NCBI GenBank assembly: GCA_950295325.1
Contig: OX485809.1
Location: 4,216,001 to 4,280,000, forward strand
Direction: 5' to 3'
Source of the DNA: Polytrichum commune
Lineage: Eukaryota > Streptophyta > Polytrichopsida > Polytrichales > Polytrichaceae
Length of the DNA stretch: 64,000 nt
This document shows, in pieces, positions 58,994 through 64,000 of the stretch (the stretch's first letter is position 1; the number at the start of each line of letters is the position of its first letter). The notes beneath the pieces are model-generated. The model did no database searches and had not been told where the DNA came from. It saw only the letters and a list, made by a program, of their open reading frames with translations. The position numbers were made by a program, and so were the translations under genes.

Positions 58994-61900
58994 TCACACT
59001 GGAGCAAGAGAGACACGGCGCTTGGCTGCTTCAACTTCTGATTTTCTCTTAGCCACACCGTATTTCTTTGTGATGAACCTGAAATAAGCCATATTAAGGT
59101 TGCTTCACTTTCTAAATATGGGATCAAAATTGAAGTGTCATACAGGCTACCTAAACTTTTGCTGCTATATCATACGTATCTAAATCTTCTTAATTCATGA
59201 GTTGCAGAACAACATTGCAGTTTTGAATTTCAATTGAGCCACAACCTGATCCCCAAGAATTAATAAGAGAGGAAGAGGAGGATACAGTCTGGACTTTTCA
59301 GAAGAAACTGCAAAAAGTGAAATTCTAAAAATCCACAAGATTTCGGGAGCAGTTACTTTTGAGGCATTCAGGAATGTTCAGAAAGTTGTTGGGAAATATA
59401 CATCAAGTCAATATCGAGTAAAGAGGGAGGAGTGGATGCACACCTAAAGAAATCACGCCATAGCAGTTCAAACACAAGCCCATTATCCTCACCACTTCCT
59501 CCAGCCTTCACTGCCAAAGTTGACATTGCTCCAGCTCTGCTTACTCCAATCCAGTATTAGTACACTCTCTACCCAAAACATTTCATTAGCAACACATCTA
59601 GTGCATCCTTGTTGGGATTCAAACATACAGTGAGGTGAGCAATGCGGAAAGCAAATAAAGACCGAGTACCTTAACAGAAAAGAAGTAACTGCACTGATTA
59701 CATTAGACAGTGTGGGCCGCACTGTTGAGCTTATTTCCATACTAAAAACACTAGGGACGAAACTTTGAATGCACACTATTATTGACCCACATTACTTGAA
59801 ATCAATGTTGTGCATTCCATTATAAACTAGTGTCCATTTGAAAGACTTCCACCCTGAGGGAAGGAGGTGGATATATCACAGTAGCATGACAAATGCAACT
59901 AGGGTTACACTCTATTTTCATGCATGATGGTGTACTCTGGGCCACACTTTAGGGCTGCCCAGGGCATGTCACACTATACATCTGCCCACACTATTTACCA
60001 TAATCAGTGTAGTTTCGAAAGGTTGTGCCTGAAAAAACAAGCAAAGGGTCTTGAATTTCTACTACATAAGGGTGTCAAATCCAGCAGTATTATGAAGCCC
60101 ATTGCCAGAAGTCGTATATAACTGAGCAACAATTGGAAGACCAAGCAGTGAAATATAGGATGTGCTCTCATGTACAGAACTAACCTGGAGCCATTCTTGA
60201 GATCCTCAAACATGCGGCGAGGGGAGAGACAGCCCATGGACAACCAAGGAGAAATCTTGCAGGAGAAATCAGCCCCGTACAAGCTCTCACCAGCTGGCTC
60301 TGAAGAGTTGTTAACCTTGGCCTTGGTCACAGCATGGCTTGGCCTTTCTAAGGAAAATCTCTGTAGCCTCTTGAGTGCTTCACCTTCACCTCCCACTACT
60401 CCTGGTCCACCTGCTGGTTGATTGTCCTACACATGACAAAATTGAGAATGAGAAACTGCCTTGGTGTATCATAAAAAGATAAGCCCCATATTGGAGCAAC
60501 TATGAAGGAAGTGATCTGAGTCCAGAAGACCTACTAAACATGCCTCCACACAGAGCTCCACTACCTTCAATAAGGTAGACATGTCTTATTCAAACACCAA
60601 CCTTATTCACACACCTACTTTTGTGGTGTAAAATGGTTCAATATTCTCCTAAAACGAACACTACTAACATTATTCTAAGGTTCAAGATGACGGCTCAATG
60701 ATTGGGATAGCCAAAAAGTCAATGCTCAACACCCGCTCTATACTAACCACTTTGTGCACACGTACATAATCACTTAAGATCGCACGTCTATTCTTTAGAA
60801 AGTTGTCAGAAATTGACATTGTCACCTTGATCTCATTCTTATCGATTCATACAAGAATTGCTAATCAGCTTGATTTTGAATTTCAAGAATTTATTGCACA
60901 TCAAAAGAGGCAAAACATCCTGGGAGTAACCGTAATAGGCTCGTCTACCTTACACCCCAGAAAGAAGAAAATCAGATCAACCTATGGTGTAGTCAAGCGC
61001 CCTCATTGTATTTGGAAGCACTATGCAAGAACCAAGTGAGTGTCTGACAGGCACATTAAACTTTGGAGACCCACCAGCATCATAAAGGTGCTACATAGTG
61101 AGGGGAACTACCTGTCTCAATGCTGCAGGATTCAACCCAAGTTCCTGAAGGGAGGGAATGTTGCCGGCTTTTACTTTTCCACCTGCTGGGGGACCCTTGA
61201 GCTGATGAGGCGTAAGAATTGTATCCCTCACAGTGACATTTTGAACCTTCTCCCGAAACCCGCCATAATTTGAGGGCATGTCTTGTAGCTTGAAAGGTAG
61301 GTCGTCGATATGGAACAGAGTACTACCCCAGAAGGACTTTGTCTCTACCCCCTGTTCTTGCAGAGCTGCTGAGACATTCTCCTCAGACTGCATAGACATG
61401 GAAACCAAGGGAAGCAAGGGGTCAATCCCAAGCCAGCATATGTGAAGTGCTGACAGTACCAGATAAAAAGAACAAAGCTGGAATTCAACAGAATCTATCT
61501 ATGAAGCGCAAACTCGTGAGATTAGAATAAGTTTGTATCTTGGTACCTTGAGCTCATCAGAGGTGACCTCCTGATGGACATACAGACCGTCCGCGCCCAC
61601 ACTTTTGGCCAGATCAACAAGCACTTGCTCTGGCTGTCCAATCCTGACAAACAAATCTGAACCCCTCTCCCTCAAACTGGACCGCAAATTGGTAACACAC
61701 TCTAACAGGAATTGTGCACGATAAGGGCCTGTCTTGTCAAACCCTGCAGTTGACTTTCCATAATCTCTTGGATCAAAGCAGAATACCGGGAGGACACAGA
61801 GAGACTCTCGACTTGCAGTCACAAGAGCCTCGTTGTCATGAACGCGCAAGTCATTCCTAAACCATACAATTGAAGCCCTGCGTAGACCTGCAGAACTTCC

Positions 61901-64000
61901 TGGATCCTTAAACTTAGAACCACATAGACGGTCGTACTCTGGAAAACTTGAGACAAATTTTGATGACTCCTTTGACTTGGTGATAGCAGTAGGAGCTGGT
62001 ATGTCAAGAGCAACCTGTACACAAAGGTCTTATCAGAATGTAATTACTCGCCTCTTCAGTTACAGAAGTCAAATACTTGCAACTAGGTCTCAGAACTTGT
62101 CTCATGCTCAGAATTCTAGTTAAGTGGTGAGGAAGGCATGTGGGCTTTACATGCTCACTCCCTTAATTGAACACCTTTATTTGAGTGGTATATGGCAAGG
62201 TTTGTAGTCAAGAATGGACACCCAACATACATGTGATACAAGGAGATTGGACTATGTGCTCCCAATATGTTAACCATTCTAGGTTCAACTGTAAACACAA
62301 CTAGGAGGGCCTATTTGATCACTTTAAGGAAAGACAATCTTCACATTTATAACTTCTGCATCTCAACTTCAATTCTGAAACTTGAAATGACAATCTGTGT
62401 GACACACAAGTGTGAACCGGAGAAGGCACCATAGTGCCACATGCCTTAAACCATTGTCTAACTGAAAGGATTCAACACATTATTCCTCGTGGATGCCCAG
62501 TACTTGCCTGAACCTTCGAAGAGGGCATGACTGGCACTGGGCTATGGCTCTTCTTCTGTGAAGGAGTTGCTGGTGAGACAGCAGTACCTCGCCCACCTCG
62601 ATTTGAAGTTCCTGATGTCTCATTGCTCTTGCCAAAAAGGAGGCTGGAGGACAGCACAGAATTTAGGGCAAGGGTGATAGAAGCAGCCCCAGGAAATGGG
62701 TTGCCTACGATACCTACAGCAAGAAATTCACAGCCAAAAAGTCAGGTGCAATTTCAGTGTAATCAACATCTGCAAAATGCTGATTGAAACTCTACAGAAA
62801 ACTAACAAGTGGACGGATGACCTAGAACGTCTCAGTGCTGGAAAGAAGACAAGAGGCGTGTATGTAGCTGCCTAGTGAAGGGATGAAACCGGTTAAGAAC
62901 AGATAGCAATACTAAGCTCCTGATGTCTCATTGCCCTTGGCAAAAAGGAGGATGGAAGAGACTACAGAATTTAGGGCAAGGGTGATAGAAGCAGCCCCAG
63001 GATATGGTTGCCTACGACACCTACAGCAAGACATTCGCAGCAAAGACGCCAGATGTTATTTCAGTGAGAATGATTGTTACCAACATCCACAAAATGCTGA
63101 CTGATACCTCACAGCAAACTAGCAATTCGACGGCTGACCTGTAAGTGTCTCAGTCTTGGAAGCAAGAAAAGAGGGATGTGGCTGCCCAGTGAAGGCATGA
63201 AACCGGCTAAGAGCAATTAGGAATACTCTACCATTGCTTAGAATTGCTGTCAAGCTAGAGAGTCACTAGAATCGTCATAAGTTCGGCAATGTGAACCTTC
63301 TGAATCCTATCGTGTCTAATCAGGAAGAAGGAACAGAGAGAATCAGATTGAAAACCAAGCACATAAAAATTACGATAAAGTTGCTCATCGTATTCAGCGG
63401 TCCATCAGTTGATCTATATTTGAATAGATGAAAGCATTGCACAAAATAGTCAGAATCAGCTTTGGATTTCTTCTGGTGCCATCGATTGGCTCAAAGTCCA
63501 AATTCACATCGATTCGCTCAAGTTTCCAAAAACGCAATGCAACACAAAGAACACTGAAGATGATACAATTTCACTGCCATCACTTTATAGACCATCCCCA
63601 ACCTTCTGGGACTTCAAGAAAAGAATGCGAGACAATATGATCACCCCACCCTAAACCCAAATGGGACAAATCCTGATTCACAAAGAGGAATCCACGACAC
63701 AAGCTATGTCTCTGCACTAATTGTCCCTTTCCCCACCAAAACCAAACCACACCAAACCACACCAAAACAAAACAGAGAGAACAGAACAGAATAAAACCAA
63801 ATCCATGTCGATTTCCACACCTTGAGATCCGGGAATCATCATCGTTACAGGTAACTCTTCCTGCTCCTGTTCTCCTCTTGCTGATTGCTCCACCCTCATA
63901 GGAATTGGACGCTGCGGCCGGCTGTTGGCAAGTGTCTGATGCAGGTTGCGATCCATGAGGAGTTCGAGATCCTCGAATCCGCCATAGCTGGAGGCCGCCA
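58994..64000 (-). CDS. PHR2: PHR2, photolyase/blue-light receptor-like protein, seven exons, start at window edge
   Basis: Exons, 5' to 3' on the minus strand: 64000-63821, 62704-62508, 62014-61547, 61387-61112, 60426-60185, 59536-59444, 59078-58994. Adding one base for the presumed A of the ATG at 64001, they sum to 1542 bases, 513 residues plus stop, with all phases matching. Residues 1 to about 165 form a low-complexity N-terminal extension, perhaps a targeting region. The alpha/beta photolyase domain starts at about 171 (RRASIVWFRNDLRVHDNEAL) and continues through FDPRDYGKSTAGFDKTGPYR and KSFWGSTLFHIDDLPFKL. Then comes the beginning of the FAD-binding part (GADFSCKISPWLSMGCLSPR). The protein ends GLVFELLWRDFFRFITKKYG plus about 20 residues. 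The order and C-terminal shortness match Arabidopsis PHR2 (about 447 aa), which lacks a full FAD domain. The family is related to CPD photolyases and cryptochromes, and its biochemical role is unsettled. Intron 2 probably starts with GC. Confidence 0.93.
62611..63225. repeat. Tandem duplication of PHR2 exon 2 and flank, about 307-bp unit
   Basis: Copy A (about 62611-62917) contains the 5' half of exon 2 and the adjacent intron 1. Copy B (about 62918-63225) lies wholly in intron 1. Shared blocks include CCTGATGTCTCATTGC, AATTTAGGGCAAGGGTGATA, GAAGCAGCCCCAGGA, GCCTACGA and CAGTGAAGG-ATGAAACCGG. In copy B a missing G after the acceptor shifts the frame to an early stop. Confidence 0.9.

Overview
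The window looks like nuclear DNA of a land plant. The evidence is split genes with GT-AG introns, a gene that reads as the plant-specific photolyase homologue PHR2, a plant-type secreted subtilase, and a full set of plant DNA-transposon termini (PIF/Harbinger, CACTA, Mutator-like, Tigger/pogo-like, hAT-like). The sequence is AT-rich by eye except inside the genes. The intronless subtilase, the domain family at the left edge and the LINE RNase H fragment make me favour a moss or another seed-free plant, but that is inference.

Layout. 0.1-1.8 kb: one two-exon gene or two tandem genes for an uncharacterised domain, followed by a broken third copy. 1.8-35.8 kb: gene-poor, filled with decayed repeats, including nested Harbinger-type elements (5.8-7.0 kb), two near-identical 943-bp TIR elements (10.7 and 18.9 kb), a dead Tigger/pogo-like transposase (12.7-14.6 kb), a CACTA MITE (23.7 kb), a minisatellite with a palindromic core (29.5-30.7 kb), a Mutator-like element with a 9-bp target duplication (32.7-33.9 kb) and a three-layer nest (34.0-35.5 kb) whose uninterrupted paralogue is preserved near 50.2 kb. 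36.7-39.0 kb: an intact, intronless, GC-richer subtilase. 39.0-55.8 kb: repeats again, with a LINE RNase H fragment (51.7 kb), a 55-nt-arm palindrome (53.1 kb) and remnants of an unknown minus-strand coding region (42.7-45.5 kb). 55.9-57.98 kb: a two-exon gene for a small uncharacterised helical protein, preceded by a tandem duplication that includes the start codon. 58.99-64.0 kb, minus strand: PHR2, seven exons in the window with every splice phase consistent, convergent with the previous gene.

The few genes do not form an operon-like unit. The notable content is the mobile-element record: several elements can be delimited to the base by target-site duplications, one by an empty-site copy. 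The PHR2 intron 1 carries a fossil tandem duplicate of exon 2, and PHR2 intron 2 appears to use a GC-AG donor.
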